A DNA stretch of 64,000 nt from Vibrio jasicida CAIM 1864 = LMG 25398 (lineage in GTDB: Bacteria > Pseudomonadota > Gammaproteobacteria > Enterobacterales > Vibrionaceae). The notes under the pieces were generated by a model that worked only from the letters and a program-made list of their open reading frames with translations, ran no database searches and was not told where the DNA came from. Location: positions 62,001 to 126,000 of the forward strand of contig NZ_BAOG01000063.1 of the NCBI RefSeq assembly GCF_000400365.1, in the 5' to 3' direction. Position 1 is the first letter of the stretch. Each line of letters begins with the position of its first letter. Below, one piece after another: positions 1 through 9,388 of this stretch. Both the position numbers and the translations under genes were made by a program.

Positions 1-1
1 T

Positions 2-1132
2 CACATCATGGCAAAACCGACAGGATCTACCTGCAATATTCAGTGTGATTATTGCTATTTTCTCGGTCGTGAAGAAACGCTGAAAGAAGTGACTGCGACC
101 CCAATGCCGCTCGAAACCTTAGAGCTTTACATTAAGCAATACATTGAAGCTCAACCCACCGCTCAAGTGATTTTCAGTTGGCAAGGCGGTGAACCAACTC
201 TGCTTGGTCTCGACTATTTCGAAACCATCATTAAGCTGCAAAATAAACACAATCCACTCAATAAAACCATTCAAAACGATTTGCAAACCAACGGAATGTT
301 GCTGAATAAGCAATGGTGTAAGTTTCTTAAAACTCATCGTTTCTTCGTCGGACTAAGCATCGATGGAACTCAAGAGGTTCATGATCATTATCGCCACACA
401 CGCTCAGGTAGAGGCACACATAAAAAGGTGCTCAATGCGGCGGCTTTGCTTCATAAATACCACATCCCTTTTGCGACCCTCACTTGTGTGACTCACCAAA
501 GTACACACTCTGCACTAGAGATTTATCGCTTCCTGCGTGATGAAGTGAAAACCAAACAAATGCAATTTATCCCGATCGTGGATAAAGCCGAGCTAGAAAT
601 GCGCTCTTCATGCCTTGTCACCACTCAAGAACCTTATTCTGTTTCCCCACAAGGTTGGGGCGAATTCATGACAACCGTCTTTGATGAATGGCTGAAAAAC
701 GATATTGGTCAGGTTTACATTCCAACCGTTGAGGACTGCCTCGCCGTTCTACTGAATCATCCCTCTTCATCCTGTGTGACAAGCCAATATTGTGGTCGTG
801 CTCTTGCGATCATGCAGGAAGGCTCCGTCTACAGTTGCGATCACTACATCGAAGATAGCCACCGCTTAGGCAATGTCAAAAATACACACTTGGCACAAAT
901 GGCATGCGACCCAAAGCAACAATCTTTTGGTCTCGATAAGACCCACTCACTTTCTCAACAATGCCAGCAATGCCCATACCTCAAGTTCTGTTTTGGCGGT
1001 TGCCCTAAAGACAGGGTGCGTTCAAACAAAGAATCTTCTCCGCAAAATTACCTCTGCTCAGGATTGCGCGCTTTCTACCAGCACGCCATTCCAGCATTAA
1101 AACAACGCATAAAAAACGTGTACCCCCAATAA
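2..1132 (+). CDS. Anaerobic sulfatase-maturating enzyme (radical SAM), 5' partial
   Basis: Radical-SAM/SPASM enzyme that converts an active-site Cys or Ser of a sulfatase to formylglycine. Counting from the first ATG at position 8, the [4Fe-4S] motif CNIQCDYC lies at residues 9-16, and two Cys-rich auxiliary-cluster regions follow in the C-terminal third (CVTSQYCGR...SCDHY and CQQCPYLKFCFGGC). The frame is open to the window edge and family members usually have a few residues before MAKPTGSTC, so the true start probably lies upstream. It sits 15 bp before a secreted beta-helix lipoprotein, which suggests a polysaccharide-degradation locus. The cognate sulfatase is not in the window. Confidence 0.88.
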   Translation, partial: HIMAKPTGSTCNIQCDYCYFLGREETLKEVTATPMPLETLELYIKQYIEAQPTAQVIFSWQGGEPTLLGLDYFETIIKLQNKHNPLNKTIQNDLQTNGMLLNKQWCKFLKTHRFFVGLSIDGTQEVHDHYRHTRSGRGTHKKVLNAAALLHKYHIPFATLTCVTHQSTHSALEIYRFLRDEVKTKQMQFIPIVDKAELEMRSSCLVTTQEPYSVSPQGWGEFMTTVFDEWLKNDIGQVYIPTVEDCLAVLLNHPSSSCVTSQYCGRALAIMQEGSVYSCDHYIEDSHRLGNVKNTHLAQMACDPKQQSFGLDKTHSLSQQCQQCPYLKFCFGGCPKDRVRSNKESSPQNYLCSGLRAFYQHAIPALKQRIKNVYPQ

Positions 1133-1147
1133 CAAGGAAATGATTCC

Positions 1148-2893
1148 ATGAGATACAAAATAGGAACTCTCTCTGTCGCTTTGCTGCTTGTCGCTTGTAA
1201 TAGCGAGTCGAGTGTCGAAAACACCAGCCAGTACTGGACGGATTTTGTTGCCAGCCGAGATTCAGCATCAGGTCTGTTGGATACCTCAACAACACTACCT
1301 GAAGAGCGCATTCTTCAAGACTACTCCTTTGCTGGTTATAAATTTAGCAATACGCCATTACCGGCACCCGCCCCAACAGAAACGGATGCTCTATACCAAG
1401 TGTTTAATGTCCAAGATTTTGGGGCAACACCGAATGATTCAATCAGCGATAAAGCTGCGATAAAAGCCACTATTAAAGCGATGAAACAAAGCCGCACGAC
1501 GAATCCCGCTGAGTCAAAAATCGCTGTGCTTTATTTTCCTGAAGGCACTTACATCATCAATAATGCCGCAGATGATGCTCTCATCGATCCAGATAACGTA
1601 GATGACATAAAAAACAAACAGCCGATTTTCGTCGATCTGGATAATGTCGTGGTGAAAGGTGATGGTATTGGTAAAACGGTGCTCAAGATGGACACCTACC
1701 TTCAACCAGAAGACCCATCGAAAAAATGGACAACACCGCACATGTTTCAACTCGGCGCAAGAAGTGACGCCGAAACCACAGCCGCACCTATCGAGCTTTC
1801 ACAAACGCTTGAAGGCGGCTCAAGCTTTTCTGTTCAGGTAGACAGTAGTACAGGTTTTTCTGTCGGCGACAGTGTTCAAATTTCTGCTTTAATTCAACGC
1901 GAGCCAGCAATCAACGACGCAATCTCACCGTACCTCATCGAATACAAAGCCTCAGCACCAGACACGCCAGTTTGGACCAATCTGGTTAAAGGGCTCGATA
2001 AACGCGAGAAACATACCATTGCTGCTATTGATGGCAATGTTCTGACATTCTCTACCCCAGTTGCACATACGCTCGATCAAGCCGACGCTTGGCAAGTGAA
2101 AAAAGTCACCTCTTATGAAAACGTCGGGATTGAGAACATGACGATTTCAGGCAACTGGCACGAAGAATTTGTCCATCATGAAAGTGCCTTGCACGACAGT
2201 GGTTATAGCTTGTTAGCACTTAATCGAGTTCATGACAGCTGGGTAAGAAACATTGAACTACGCGATTTCAACCAAGGAGGCGTGCTATGGAATACCTACA
2301 ATGTGACGGTTGATGACGTCACGCTGTCCGGAACGCCGGGACACCTTGCTTTCACTATCATGTACGGCAACTACAACTTAATTGAAAACATTACCGACAA
2401 CTCTCACGCTTGGCATGCGCCTGGCGTATCGAAATACTCGATTGCCAATGTGTACAAAAACAGCCAATACGCCGCTGACTCCTCTATTGATTTGCACGGT
2501 GAGCAGTCCATGCACAACCTATTCGATAACATGAAGGGCGGATGGATTTATGGTCGCTGGGGCGCGAGTTCTGGCAACCAACCAAACCATCTAAAAGGGC
2601 TCACTTTCTGGAATCCTGTCAACACTGGCGTAAGCGCAAATGAATTTATGTTTATGAAGGATGATGGCATTTACGGTCGTGTGATTATGCCTTACATCAT
2701 CGGGATGACGGGCTCAGAATTCTCTGTCGCACCACAAGCCAAGTACATCAATACCATGATCGAAAACGGTACGGCGAACTACTCCGAAGTACCCGATGAA
2801 AGCCTTAAGCAAGCACATTTGGAGTCTATCGGTACGGCGGTTGAACCAGCATCACTGTTCGATGCACAGTTGAATTTACGCCATGCTAAGTAA
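1148..2893 (+). CDS. Beta-helix (pectate-lyase-fold) lipoprotein
   Basis: A 581-residue exported lipoprotein. The N-terminus has a short basic and hydrophobic signal ending in the lipobox LVAC, with Cys17 as the lipidation site. From about residue 90 a stretch reading FNVQDFGATPNDSISDKAAI is typical of the pectate-lyase-3 right-handed beta-helix domain, followed by repeated short beta-rungs with N/V/I ladders. This fold is common in polysaccharide lyases and glycosidases; the substrate cannot be read from the sequence. It follows the sulfatase maturase by 15 bp on the same strand, so a sulfated or acidic polysaccharide is a plausible but unproven target. Confidence 0.7.
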   Translation: MRYKIGTLSVALLLVACNSESSVENTSQYWTDFVASRDSASGLLDTSTTLPEERILQDYSFAGYKFSNTPLPAPAPTETDALYQVFNVQDFGATPNDSISDKAAIKATIKAMKQSRTTNPAESKIAVLYFPEGTYIINNAADDALIDPDNVDDIKNKQPIFVDLDNVVVKGDGIGKTVLKMDTYLQPEDPSKKWTTPHMFQLGARSDAETTAAPIELSQTLEGGSSFSVQVDSSTGFSVGDSVQISALIQREPAINDAISPYLIEYKASAPDTPVWTNLVKGLDKREKHTIAAIDGNVLTFSTPVAHTLDQADAWQVKKVTSYENVGIENMTISGNWHEEFVHHESALHDSGYSLLALNRVHDSWVRNIELRDFNQGGVLWNTYNVTVDDVTLSGTPGHLAFTIMYGNYNLIENITDNSHAWHAPGVSKYSIANVYKNSQYAADSSIDLHGEQSMHNLFDNMKGGWIYGRWGASSGNQPNHLKGLTFWNPVNTGVSANEFMFMKDDGIYGRVIMPYIIGMTGSEFSVAPQAKYINTMIENGTANYSEVPDESLKQAHLESIGTAVEPASLFDAQLNLRHAK

Positions 2894-2989
2894 CCGATGA
2901 ATTCGAGGTAAAGCCGAAAGGCGATGTCACTTAATAATATCGACAGGAGGTTCAAATTGGACCTCCTATAACAACCAGAAGCTGTCCTT

Positions 2990-4861
2990 ATGAAAACCTC
3001 CGCAACACTCAATATCCTGCACTTCTTAGAGAAGCTCGACCCTTTTGATAAGCTCCCCACAGAGATCGTTGAGCAGCTCGCCGATCTCGTAGTGGTTAGT
3101 TACCTAGCTAAGGGAGAAACCATCGACGAAGAAACTTTAAGTCAGTCGGCGCACTTGTACTTCATCCGCTCAGGTGCAATTGAGCAAAAAGACTCGACAG
3201 GAGGTTTGTTGGCTCGATTGGGAGAAAATGACCAGTTTGGGTTTACCTTCTTTCAAGATTCTTCCCTTCAATCACAACGTTATCAGGTCTACGCACTAGA
3301 CAGCACCTTGCTTTACTCCATCCCCTACGAAGCTGTGCGTAAGGTGATGAGCAGCGCAAGCACAACGACAGATTGCTTTGATCCACAAGCACCAAAACGT
3401 CTAAACAGTGCCGTCAATCACTCGCAACACAAAGAAAACAAAAGTTTATTCTTCAAAACTGTAAAGGACATCGCGAGTGAAAACATTACGTCTGTGGACT
3501 ATCTCACCCCAATCCAAGACGTAGCAGAGCAAATGTGTTCTCGTCCTAAAAGCTCTTGTGCCGTCGTAGAAAAAAGCGGTGAATTGGTGGGAGTCATTAC
3601 CGATCGAGACATGACCATGAAAGTGGTGGCGAAAGGGTTCCCACTCACGACGCCAGTTCACCAAATCATGACCTCTCCTGTAACCGTGATCGATGAAGAC
3701 GAACGGATCATTGAAGCCATTTCACTCATGCTAGAGCACAATATCCGGAGCCTGCCTGTCATATCAAAAGGGCAAGTCTGCGGGCTGCTTACGACCACCC
3801 ACTTAGTACACAACCACCGTACCCAATCGTTGTTTTTAATTGAGAAGATTCGCTACGCTGATTCTATCGAAGCTCTTGCCAAGCTGCGCGACGAGAAAGA
3901 ATCGATTTTTCAGGCGTTGGTTGAAAACGGCACCTCCTCAAACCTACAAGGCAAAATCATGTCGATGATCATGGATGCGTTTACTCGCAGAATCATTGAA
4001 CTAACGGAAAAGGTACTTAGTCCTGCGCCTTGTAAGTATGCTTGGATGGTTGCAGGTTCTCATGCGCGTAATGAAGTGCATCTCTTATCTGACCAAGACA
4101 ATGCCATCGTCGTTGAAGATGACAAATTCCAAGAGCACCAACTGTACTTTACCCACCTTGCGATGCGAGTTTGCAACGCCCTAGCGGCTTGTGGCTACCC
4201 ACTTTGCGATGGTAAATATATGGCGGCATCTCCTCGGTGGTGTCAGCCTCTACAACGTTGGAAACATTATTACAATAAATGGGTTTCTAGCCCGGAGTAC
4301 AATCAATTATTGAATATCAGTGTGTTCCTAGAGACCCGCGCCATCTATGGCTCTTATGAATTAGTCGAGGAGTTGCAAGATCACCTCAACGATTGTATTC
4401 AACACAATTCGAGCTTCTTGCCATGTTTGACGCGAGATGCCATTAACATTTCGCCACCGCTGAGCATTTTTAATAACTTGGTGGTAGAGAAAGATGGGGA
4501 GCACAGCAATACCTTAAACATCAAAAAGTACGCTTTGAATCTCATCGTAGATTTAGCGCGAATTTTCAGCCTCTCGGTAGGATGCAAGCTTGCTGGCACA
4601 GAAGAGCGACTTCGTTATGCTATGACTCATAAAGCTATTTCTGAAGATGCCTGCGAGAGCATTATTGAAGCGCTGAGATTCATCAGCCAAGTTCGCTTCC
4701 GCCATCAATTGCATGCTATACAAAACAGGCATATACCCGATAACCACATCGCACCCGATCAATTCAGCAGTTTTGAAAGAAAGCACCTCAAAGAAGCGTT
4801 TAAAATCATCGGTAATTTGCAAGACGTTGCAAAGCTTAGGTTTGTAAAAGGAAACCAATAA
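2990..4861 (+). CDS. cNMP-binding / CBS / DUF294 nucleotidyltransferase-like protein
   Basis: A 623-residue cytoplasmic regulatory protein. Domain order: a cyclic-nucleotide-binding-like domain (about residues 10-130), a pair of CBS domains (about 165-280, including GVITDRDMTMKVV), a DUF294 nucleotidyltransferase-like domain with GSHARNEVHLLSDQDNAIV (about 350-370), and a helical DUF294 C-terminal domain. The family resembles GlnD-type nucleotidyltransferases, but its reaction is not established. The stop is 3 bp before the next ATG, so it is co-transcribed with the exonuclease gene. This pairing is often seen near acetate or solute:sodium symport genes; none is present here. Confidence 0.85.
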   Translation: MKTSATLNILHFLEKLDPFDKLPTEIVEQLADLVVVSYLAKGETIDEETLSQSAHLYFIRSGAIEQKDSTGGLLARLGENDQFGFTFFQDSSLQSQRYQVYALDSTLLYSIPYEAVRKVMSSASTTTDCFDPQAPKRLNSAVNHSQHKENKSLFFKTVKDIASENITSVDYLTPIQDVAEQMCSRPKSSCAVVEKSGELVGVITDRDMTMKVVAKGFPLTTPVHQIMTSPVTVIDEDERIIEAISLMLEHNIRSLPVISKGQVCGLLTTTHLVHNHRTQSLFLIEKIRYADSIEALAKLRDEKESIFQALVENGTSSNLQGKIMSMIMDAFTRRIIELTEKVLSPAPCKYAWMVAGSHARNEVHLLSDQDNAIVVEDDKFQEHQLYFTHLAMRVCNALAACGYPLCDGKYMAASPRWCQPLQRWKHYYNKWVSSPEYNQLLNISVFLETRAIYGSYELVEELQDHLNDCIQHNSSFLPCLTRDAINISPPLSIFNNLVVEKDGEHSNTLNIKKYALNLIVDLARIFSLSVGCKLAGTEERLRYAMTHKAISEDACESIIEALRFISQVRFRHQLHAIQNRHIPDNHIAPDQFSSFERKHLKEAFKIIGNLQDVAKLRFVKGNQ

Positions 4862-4864
4862 GCC

Positions 4865-5572
4865 ATGTTGACGAGTCTAAAACACAAATTCCACTTGGAG
4901 AACATCGAGGCACTTCGACAACATATCAAAGACCAAGGTGAATGGATTGGCGGTTGGGGAGCCTACCTCAGCACTCCATTGCCCTCAGTCACATCACCAC
5001 TTCAACAGCTTGAATATGTCGCTATTGACTTCGAGACAAGTGGACTCGATTTTAAACACGACCAGATTTTGTCTATTGGTTTAGTGCCATTCAGTTTTCA
5101 ACAAATCGAACTGTCGACCGTTGACGAGCTTTTTATCTCACACGGGCAATACATCACCGCTAAAAGTGCCAGCGTGAACCAATTAACCCCCAAGCACCTC
5201 AGCCAAGGACTCACTCTCGATGCAGCGATGAATAAACTTTTTGAAGCCTTGGCAGGAAAAGTGGTGTTAGCTCATGGCGCATTCATTGAGAAAGGCTTTC
5301 TGTCGTGCTACCTCAGAAAAAAGTTTGGCATCGTTAAACTTCCCTTTTACTTTATCGATACGATGGAGCTCGAACGACGATTCTTATCATCAAACCTTGC
5401 TCATAGCCCTGCCAGCTTTCAGCTTGATGACCTCAGGGAGAACCTTGGATTCCCTGCTTACTACAACCACAGCGCAGCAAGTGATGCGTTAGCATGTGCC
5501 GAGCTTTTTATTGCCAGAGTGCATAAAACAACTTCACTCGTCAATGCCTCTCTACACAAGGTCATGTTGTAA
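4865..5572 (+). CDS. DEDDh 3'-5' exonuclease (DnaQ-like)
   Basis: A 235-residue protein of the DnaQ/PolIII-epsilon exonuclease superfamily. The Exo I motif reads AIDFETSGLD near residue 55, Exo II is around LAHGAFIEKGF, and the C-terminal Exo III region (HSAASDALACAEL) supplies the His and Asp of the DEDDh set. It lacks polymerase-binding extensions, so it is probably an accessory exonuclease rather than the replicative proofreader. It starts 3 bp after the DUF294 gene, indicating translational coupling. A bidirectional terminator follows directly. Confidence 0.85.
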   Translation: MLTSLKHKFHLENIEALRQHIKDQGEWIGGWGAYLSTPLPSVTSPLQQLEYVAIDFETSGLDFKHDQILSIGLVPFSFQQIELSTVDELFISHGQYITAKSASVNQLTPKHLSQGLTLDAAMNKLFEALAGKVVLAHGAFIEKGFLSCYLRKKFGIVKLPFYFIDTMELERRFLSSNLAHSPASFQLDDLRENLGFPAYYNHSAASDALACAELFIARVHKTTSLVNASLHKVML

Positions 5573-5593
5573 ACCCGCTGGAGCCCATCAATA

Positions 5594-5627
5594 AAAAAGC
5601 ACCACATCTTTCAACATGGTGCTTTTT
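5594..5627. terminator. Bidirectional intrinsic terminator
   Basis: An 11-bp stem (AAAAAGCACCA / TGGTGCTTTTT) with A- and T-runs at its two sides. It can end both the exonuclease transcript (+) and the converging CtlX transcript (-). Confidence 0.8.
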
Positions 5628-5647
5628 GGGGGAAATTCAGAAATGGT

Positions 5648-6649
5648 TTACAGCACAGCTTTGCGGCTTGGTAGGAACACTTCGCCTAACATGCAGCGTA
5701 CAGAACCACCACCAATCGATTCGATGGTAGAAACGTCGAATGGGAGCAATTTACCGTGAGTCGCGAGTTGATTTCTTTGTGCTGGAGAGAACGCATCGTA
5801 AGCCGATTGAGACATAGCAATCACCTTATCGCCGCGTACCGTTTCCAGTTGAAGGATGTTGCCGCAGAACTGGTTCATCTGCTCAAGCGAAATAGAAATA
5901 ACCTGCTTGTCTTTCGCCAATGACTTAAGCACAAAGCGACGCTCAAACTCAGGGATTACTTCGTCACAAATAACGCAGAACTGCTCCCCCACTGCCATCA
6001 TCACGTTAGTGTGGTAAATCGGTGCACCAGAAGGCAAACGGGTTTGGAAAGAAATCACGCGATCGTAACCAATACGCTTGGCGTAGTCTTCTAACACCAG
6101 ACGATCACAACGCTGTGAGAGCGCGGCATAGATGGTCTTATTAAAGTGATCGAACACCATCACGCCCGTGCTTTCTAGGTAGGCTTCTTCATCTAAATAT
6201 TCAGTCAGCGAGTCTTGTTGATGCACTTCGCGACCCGCTTGTGCTAATGCAGCGACCAACGCATCAGGCTGAACTTCATATTGACGGTTTTCACATGCCA
6301 TCGGAAAGGTATACAAAGTGCCTTCTGGGGTAGTGCTAAACCAGTTGTTCGGGAACACCGCATCTGGCGTGGCAATGTCCGATTGAGGGTAATCAAACTC
6401 GACGACTTGCACGCCTTCTTTGCGCAAGGTTTCAACCATCGCGGAAAATTCAGCCATGGTGTTACGTGATACTTCTTCTTGAGTCAGAGAAACTTGGTGT
6501 TGAAACTCGTTGTCTTGCGCGGTTTCTTCGTTAAAACGAAACTCTTTCGGCGGCACCATCACAACGCAATTTGCGGTATGACGCAGAGCACTTTGCGTGC
6601 TTTCTTCTTTTCCATGTGCATTCTGAGGCACTGATTCGTGTAATAGCAT
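5648..6649 (-). CDS. ctlX: CtlX-type citrulline/arginine amidinohydrolase family protein
   Basis: A 333-residue enzyme of the amidinotransferase/dimethylargininase fold. Near the N-terminus CVVMVPPKEFRFNEETAQDN is characteristic of the CtlX group. The substrate-binding segment FPNNWFSTTPEG, a His-containing PIYHTNVMMAVG segment and a C-terminal GGGSVRCMLGEVFLP with the catalytic Cys are all present. The family is linked to citrulline or arginine use; the exact substrate is inferred. It is monocistronic and converges on the exonuclease gene at a shared terminator. Confidence 0.8.
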   Translation of the reverse strand: MLLHESVPQNAHGKEESTQSALRHTANCVVMVPPKEFRFNEETAQDNEFQHQVSLTQEEVSRNTMAEFSAMVETLRKEGVQVVEFDYPQSDIATPDAVFPNNWFSTTPEGTLYTFPMACENRQYEVQPDALVAALAQAGREVHQQDSLTEYLDEEAYLESTGVMVFDHFNKTIYAALSQRCDRLVLEDYAKRIGYDRVISFQTRLPSGAPIYHTNVMMAVGEQFCVICDEVIPEFERRFVLKSLAKDKQVISISLEQMNQFCGNILQLETVRGDKVIAMSQSAYDAFSPAQRNQLATHGKLLPFDVSTIESIGGGSVRCMLGEVFLPSRKAVL

Positions 6650-7008
6650 CCAAACATTCCTTTTGACTAGAATGATGAGATTGTAAAATTATTGTTAACT
6701 TCAGTTTTGCTGTTTTTAATAATAATTCCATTAGTCAAAAGTAATATTTACTGTAAAAAACCACTATAGCCCGATTTTTTATCGTCACTTTGAAGGTTTA
6801 CTGTTTTATGAAGTGTGAATCACATTCTCAAGAATAATGCACCGACTATTAAGCAATAACCAACTAGTTACATTTAAAAGACAATCGGTTAGACTATTTT
6901 TTCGCCTCTCTCACATTCGTAACTTTGTCTGCTTTTCTGGCTAGCAGACCACAATATGTCTTACCCCATACTCAGTATTAACTGCTTAGTCCAAGGCAGG
7001 AAGAATTG
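6650..7008. other. Intergenic region between divergent genes
   Basis: About 360 bp of AT-rich sequence holding the divergent promoters of the CtlX-type gene and the ABC exporter. It contains TGTGAATCACA at about 6815, but the spacing is too short for a CRP operator. No RNA gene or terminator is visible. Confidence 0.4.
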
Positions 7009-7062
7009 ATGAATTCAATGACTGAGATGGGAACCATTAACTTTAGGAAGAGTTATGTTTAA
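7009..7062 (+). CDS. Possible 17-residue leader ORF overlapping the ABC exporter start
   Basis: ATG at 7009 is preceded at good spacing by AGGAAGA (about 6998-7004) and encodes MNSMTEMGTINFRKSYV. Its TAA at 7060-7062 lies just inside the ABC gene in another frame, which would permit translational coupling. No conservation evidence is available, so this is a candidate only. Confidence 0.3.
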   Translation: MNSMTEMGTINFRKSYV

Positions 7063-8893
7063 ACGATTTGAAGGCTTTACCGAGCCGTTCCCCAAATCAC
7101 AGCCTGACCAGCCCCCTACTGGGATTTTCGCGTTTTTACGCCACTACACTCGCGGCTTTGAAAAACCGCTGATCATCATGTCGATCATGTCGACCATTGT
7201 GGCGATCGTGGAAGTGTCTTTATTTGGTGCCATGGGTCAGTTGGTCGATTGGCTTTCCACCAGCAACCCTGAAACGTTTTTGCAAGACAACAAAGCAGAG
7301 CTGATGTTTTACGGCGCGTTGTTACTGATTGTCATGCCCATTTTGGTGGTTGTGTATTCTTTGTTGATTCACCAAACCTTGCTTGGTAACTACCCTATGT
7401 CGGTGCGTTGGTTGGCACACCGCTATTTACTCAATCAAAGCCTGAACTTCTATCAGGATGATTTTGCGGGACGTGTTGCCACCAAAGTAATGCAAACCTC
7501 ACTGGCCGTGCGTGAGACCGTCATGAAAACGATGGACGTCTTTGTTTATGTGTCTGTCTACTTCACCAGCATGATCGTGATGTTAGCCGCAGCAGATTGG
7601 CGTTTAATGATTCCAATGATCATTTGGTTATTGGCTTATATTGCCATTCAAGTGCATTTTGTTCCGAAACTGAAAGACGTTGCGTCTGAACAAGCGGACG
7701 CTCGATCTACTATGACAGGTCGTATTGTCGATAGTTACACGAATATTCAGACGGTAAAGCTGTTCTCGCACAGTAAGCGTGAAACCGACTACGCCGAAGA
7801 GGGTATGAAAGGCTTCTTAAATACCGTGTACCGTCAAATGCGTTTGGTGACTGGTTTTGATATCGCGGTTGAGATTTCAAATTACCTGCTGGTTTTCTCG
7901 GTAGCGGCTCTATCAATTTACTTGTGGCTAGACAGCGCGATCAGTGTCGGTGCCATCGCGATTGCGGTCAGTTTAGCACTGCGCGTGAACGGCATGTCAA
8001 TGTGGATCATGTGGGAGGTCGGTGCTCTATTTGAAAACATGGGCACGGTTGTCGATGGGATGAAGACACTGTCTAAAACTATCGATATAAAAGACAAAGC
8101 TGATGCAAAAGATCTGCAAGTTTCTCAAGGTGGTATCCACTTTGACAACGTCAGCTTCCACTACGGTGAAAACAAGGGCGTGATAAGCAACCTCGACCTC
8201 AATATCAAACCAGGAGAGAAAGTCGGCCTGGTCGGGCGTTCAGGGGCTGGTAAATCCACCTTAGTGAACCTGTTGCTGCGTTTTCATGATGTTGAAGAAG
8301 GCAGTATCAAGATTGACGGACAAGAGATATCAAGTGTCACACAAGACTCGCTACGTTCAAATATCGGCATGGTGACACAAGATACGTCACTGCTGCACCG
8401 TTCGATTCGTGACAACATCTTGTATGGCAACCCAGATGCAAGCGAAGAAGACCTGATCAAAGCCACCAAGCAAGCGCACGCGCATGAGTTTATCGAAACC
8501 CTAACTGACCCGTTTGGCAACGTTGGATACGACGCACAAGTAGGTGAACGTGGTGTGAAACTGTCTGGTGGTCAACGCCAACGTATCGCCATTTCACGAG
8601 TACTGCTAAAAGACGCACCTTTGCTGGTACTTGATGAAGCGACTTCAGCACTGGATTCAGAAGTTGAAGCGGCAATTCAAGAAAGCTTGAACGAGCTCAT
8701 GCAGGGTAAAACGGTTATTGCTATTGCACACCGTTTGTCGACCATTGCGCAAATGGATCGCCTGATAGTGCTCGATAAAGGTAACGTGGTTGAACAAGGG
8801 ACTCATAAAGAGCTGATTGCCAACAACGGCATTTATGCTCAGCTTTGGGCACACCAAACCGGTGGTTTTCTTGGAGAAGAATCCAATAGCTAA
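7055..8893 (+). CDS. ABC exporter, fused permease-ATPase (MsbA/MDR type)
   Basis: A 612-residue half-transporter that works as a homodimer in the inner membrane. The N-terminal half has about six transmembrane segments (residues about 35-330). The ATPase half carries Walker A GRSGAGKST (about residue 398), the signature LSGGQRQ (about 505), Walker B LLVLDEATSALD (about 527) and the switch His in AIAHRLS. Residues IKPGEKVGLVG are typical of MsbA-like multidrug or lipid exporters. The substrate is unknown. SD AGGAAG lies 6 bp before the ATG. A strong terminator follows at 8922. Confidence 0.88.
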   Translation: MFKRFEGFTEPFPKSQPDQPPTGIFAFLRHYTRGFEKPLIIMSIMSTIVAIVEVSLFGAMGQLVDWLSTSNPETFLQDNKAELMFYGALLLIVMPILVVVYSLLIHQTLLGNYPMSVRWLAHRYLLNQSLNFYQDDFAGRVATKVMQTSLAVRETVMKTMDVFVYVSVYFTSMIVMLAAADWRLMIPMIIWLLAYIAIQVHFVPKLKDVASEQADARSTMTGRIVDSYTNIQTVKLFSHSKRETDYAEEGMKGFLNTVYRQMRLVTGFDIAVEISNYLLVFSVAALSIYLWLDSAISVGAIAIAVSLALRVNGMSMWIMWEVGALFENMGTVVDGMKTLSKTIDIKDKADAKDLQVSQGGIHFDNVSFHYGENKGVISNLDLNIKPGEKVGLVGRSGAGKSTLVNLLLRFHDVEEGSIKIDGQEISSVTQDSLRSNIGMVTQDTSLLHRSIRDNILYGNPDASEEDLIKATKQAHAHEFIETLTDPFGNVGYDAQVGERGVKLSGGQRQRIAISRVLLKDAPLLVLDEATSALDSEVEAAIQESLNELMQGKTVIAIAHRLSTIAQMDRLIVLDKGNVVEQGTHKELIANNGIYAQLWAHQTGGFLGEESNS

Positions 8894-8921
8894 ATCTCTT
8901 TCAAAAAAAGAGACCAACAGA

Positions 8922-8948
8922 AACGGCGCTTCAAGCGCCGTTTTTTTT
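8922..8948 (+). terminator. Intrinsic terminator of the ABC exporter
   Basis: Hairpin AACGGCGCT-TCA-AGCGCCGTT followed by eight T residues, 28 bp after the stop codon. Confidence 0.9.
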
Positions 8949-8991
8949 ACCTTCTGTCTACTAAGGTAATTTTGACAACCCCAAACAAAAG

Positions 8992-9005
8992 GTGATCAAG
9001 ATCAC
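8992..9005. promoter_or_regulatory. CRP-like operator
   Basis: GTGATCAAGATCAC matches the CRP core GTGA-N6-TCAC exactly and is palindromic. It lies in the about 250-bp leader before the 38-residue Cys-rich ORF at 9203. The gap 8949-9202 holds no other recognisable gene. The assignment is by motif only. Confidence 0.45.
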
Positions 9006-9202
9006 TTAAAATCTCACATATAAAACAACAATATGGGTGCATGTCACATTTTTTCTGTTAATATAGCGCCCCGTTGCGTATTCGAAAGCAGTGGACACAA
9101 CGCAGAGTATTGAGCTGGCTTCATTTGTTATTTCACTTTTTGAGAAACAGCTATACTCAATCGATGGCTTAGTTATTAATCTAATAATAAGGTAATTAGC
9201 TT

Positions 9203-9319
9203 ATGTGCAAATGTGGTTCAATGCAGATCGTACAAGTAAAACAAAGTTGGGCAGATAAACTATTCGGCTACTCAGAGCGCTGGAAATGCCAACTTTGCTG
9301 TAAGATCTTCCGCTTCTAA
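9203..9319 (+). CDS. Small 38-residue Cys-rich (zinc-ribbon-like) protein
   Basis: A short ORF, MCKCGSMQIVQVKQSWADKL and onwards, ending WKCQLCCKIFRF. CxC near the N-terminus and CxxC(C) near the C-terminus form a plausible four-Cys metal site in a 38-residue protein. It is bounded by its own long leader with a CRP-like site and by a strong terminator 43 bp after the stop, so it behaves as a stand-alone transcription unit. Function is unknown. The weak SD (AAGG, about 10 bp upstream) lowers confidence. Confidence 0.55.
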   Translation: MCKCGSMQIVQVKQSWADKLFGYSERWKCQLCCKIFRF

Positions 9320-9362
9320 AAGACCAAAAAAGACGCTTAGATTTTCTAAGAAAAAGCAGTGG

Positions 9363-9388
9363 CCCGACAATGATTGTCGGGTTTTGTT
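9363..9388 (+). terminator. Intrinsic terminator
   Basis: CCCGACAA-TGA-TTGTCGGG, an 8-bp perfect stem followed by a T-rich tract, just after the 38-residue ORF. Confidence 0.85.

Noticed and set aside
2946-2968. AGGAGGT / ACCTCCT hairpin before the DUF294 gene
   Set aside because: No T-run, and too far from the ATG to control its SD; no role could be supported.
6815-6825. TGTGAATCACA as a CRP operator
   Set aside because: Half-sites are one base apart instead of six.
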